Source of the DNA: Balanoglossus misakiensis
Lineage: Eukaryota > Hemichordata
NCBI GenBank assembly: GCA_040954595.2
Contig: CM082594.2
Span: 9,858,001 to 9,922,000 of the forward strand
Length of the DNA: 64,000 nt
Direction of reading: 5' to 3'
Made by a program: the position numbers and the translations under genes. Of this stretch, positions 62,294-64,000 are shown piece by piece (position 1 is the first letter of the stretch; the number at the start of each line of letters is the position of its first letter). Under the pieces are notes generated by a model. The model did not search any database and was not told the DNA's origin. It was given only the letters and a program-made list of their open reading frames with translations.

Positions 62294-63140
62294 AGATGGT
62301 GGAGTAATAGTCGCATAAAACACAGTTTCTTTATGAGCCGGCAGTAAAAGCTAGATAAATCATTTCTCCTTCTACCAGATCTGACAAATTTCATATTAAA
62401 CTGACGGAACACTGCGTGTGTAGTATTACTCAGACTGTGAAATATACCGAACCTCTGTAACATTAATTTCCTCGGCGATGAGTGATGGCAGAAATAAAAA
62501 CCTGAAAATATCCAGATTTGCTCTTATGGGCAAATTAGTTGCAATAGTTTACATAACATATAAGTCAGCACTGGGGTGGGCTTTAACTGTGGATATTGTA
62601 ACAGAAATCTATTACATTTGGAGTATATCCATTTCACTGAAAAAATATTTTTCTTGCACAACAGTTTGTATTACAGAAAAACTTTGAGGCTAAGACATTT
62701 AAGATATTGAAAACTGGCAAAAATAATTAACTTATTTTAATCCCACTGAGAAGTTCATCCCATAGTTGTTTGTTAAGAGAAAGATTTGTTTGAAAAAATA
62801 TCATCTTTGCGTCGATAAGTTAATGCCAGGCCATCATGCTCTCAGAAGTCAAAAATATTATGACTAGTGGTGCTTCAATATCTCTAAAGTTGCATTTTTA
62901 TCGTACAATAGATATTTCAGGTGATCAATTATTGCAGATACAATTACTTCACTAGAAACATGTTTGTTACTAAGGATACCAGACAGATGCCGCCATTCGG
63001 TTTAATTTTTTATGCGATTGATAACACTTTTACATCCCAGAGCTAAATATTGTCAATTTGAAACTAAATATTACATCAAAAGTCGACTGTTCATGTTGGT
63101 ATTTCTTTTGTGTTTTCAGCAGGTGTCTTATTGGGCTTCA
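62294..63140. other. Non-coding stretch
   Basis: Only short frames occur, and no repeat, RNA gene or recognisable motif was seen. Confidence 0.5.
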
Positions 63141-63141
63141 T

Positions 63142-63195
63142 CATGGATGGATGGATGGATGAATGAATGAATGAATGAATGAATAAATGAATGAA
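63142..63195. repeat. (ATGG)n(ATGA)n compound microsatellite
   Basis: About four ATGG units switch to about eight ATGA units with one AATA interruption. A typical compound tetranucleotide repeat. A frame read across it on the minus strand gives only FIHSFIH-type repeats. Confidence 0.92.
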
Positions 63196-64000
63196 ATACT
63201 CTGTCATCTGAATGATCAGCACTGTCTGGTTTGTATCGCCGCTGTTCACTACAGATGTCAAAGTACAGAAGACTTGCATATCTGTGTAGAGTGGAGACTG
63301 GTAATTTTACTCCGCTTTGAAAAACGAGCTGGTAGGCGGGCAGTGATGATATCCAAACAAATTAGTTCAAATATGCAGTTATATATCCAAGAAATTATTA
63401 CCAGATGTTGGTGAAAAGGTTTAATATTCTTGTTCAGTAGACCGTAAAATCTTCATAGATTTCAACGGAATTTGTTTTATGTGATCCTCTTTTACTCAAC
63501 AAAGGCCACAATCAAACCTCTTGTCTGAAAGTAATGATTATTGTACGTTTCCAAATCAAATAATTTCTGTGGTTTGAATGCGTTGTATAATGAACTTAAT
63601 GAGATCAGTGGATAGTTTTTGCAAACAGAGTTCGGATCGAGAGAGTAATTACCACCAAGAGTCTTCTGGGTAATTTTTTGTTTTTCAATTTCAATGATAT
63701 CTGAATATCATGAATGTTATCTCCGGTCATATGTATCTTCTAATAATTTGCTGTAATTACTAAAATTGAAATTCATGCCATGTCCAGGACAAATATTCCA
63801 TAAGGATGACTAAAGTAAGGACATCAAGATGGTTATGTTTCAGTAGTAGGGTTAAGAAAACTCCTCAAATCTTCTCTGGGACAGGAAAATGATCAATACT
63901 ATTGAGTATAACCTTTGACCTGTTATGAAGCAATGGATGATAAATATCCAGCTTATTGGGTACACTCGGGTCATCAGAGGTCATCTAGATGATGTAATGT
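63196..64000. other. Non-coding stretch to the window end
   Basis: Unique A+T-rich sequence with no recognised feature. The window ends inside it. Confidence 0.5.

Overview
This window looks like non-coding DNA from a large-genome invertebrate animal, most likely intergenic or intronic sequence. I found no gene that I can name. The sequence is A+T-rich (clearly more than half A+T by eye). It has no bacterial-style packed genes, no ribosome-binding-site and operon structure, no CRISPR array, and no rRNA or tRNA gene that I can recognise. The longest ATG-to-stop frame is 183 codons (59975-60526, minus strand) and matches no family I know. Several traits point to an animal: tetranucleotide microsatellites, short non-autonomous inverted-repeat elements, many X-box-like (RFX-type) palindromes, homeodomain, PBX and POU motifs, and frequent TACATGTA palindromes. 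Together they suggest a marine invertebrate such as a lancelet, hemichordate, echinoderm or mollusc. The species and the host gene cannot be fixed from sequence alone.

Layout. 1-61 is an (ACAA)/(AAAT) microsatellite. 1.7-2.5 kb holds a splice-site-bounded candidate non-coding exon and a decayed repeat copy. 5.1 kb has a T9-G15 tract. 7.6 kb has a short direct duplication. 8.8 kb has an everted repeat of AGGTCA half-sites. 15.2 kb has a cluster of perfect palindromes. 19.1 kb has a C14 tract and 20.0 kb a GGAA/GAAT microsatellite. 23.4-23.7 kb carries the most structured object in the window, a composite double fold-back element. 26.6-26.8 and 36.9-37.1 kb look like conserved enhancer-type sequence. 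30.8-31.1 kb is a degenerate 108-base tandem duplication, 32.7 kb has nested short repeats, and 34.3-34.8 kb has a candidate spliced exon followed by a 120-base element with mariner-like ends. 43.2-43.5 kb has a 42-base duplication and a perfect POU octamer palindrome. 44.1-44.3 kb is a long TGAT/TGAC/TGGT microsatellite. 53.7 and 56.3 kb hold short splice-bounded frames. 61.5-61.9 kb has a triple ATGGCCGCC motif beside an inverted repeat. 63.1 kb is an ATGG/ATGA microsatellite.

Functional reading. If the window belongs to a gene, it is mostly intron or flank. The useful content would then be regulatory motifs and perhaps a few small exons, all of which need transcript evidence. I found no evidence of an undescribed multi-gene system. 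The best leads are the double fold-back element, the unusual number of X-box-like palindromes, and the two enhancer-like islands.
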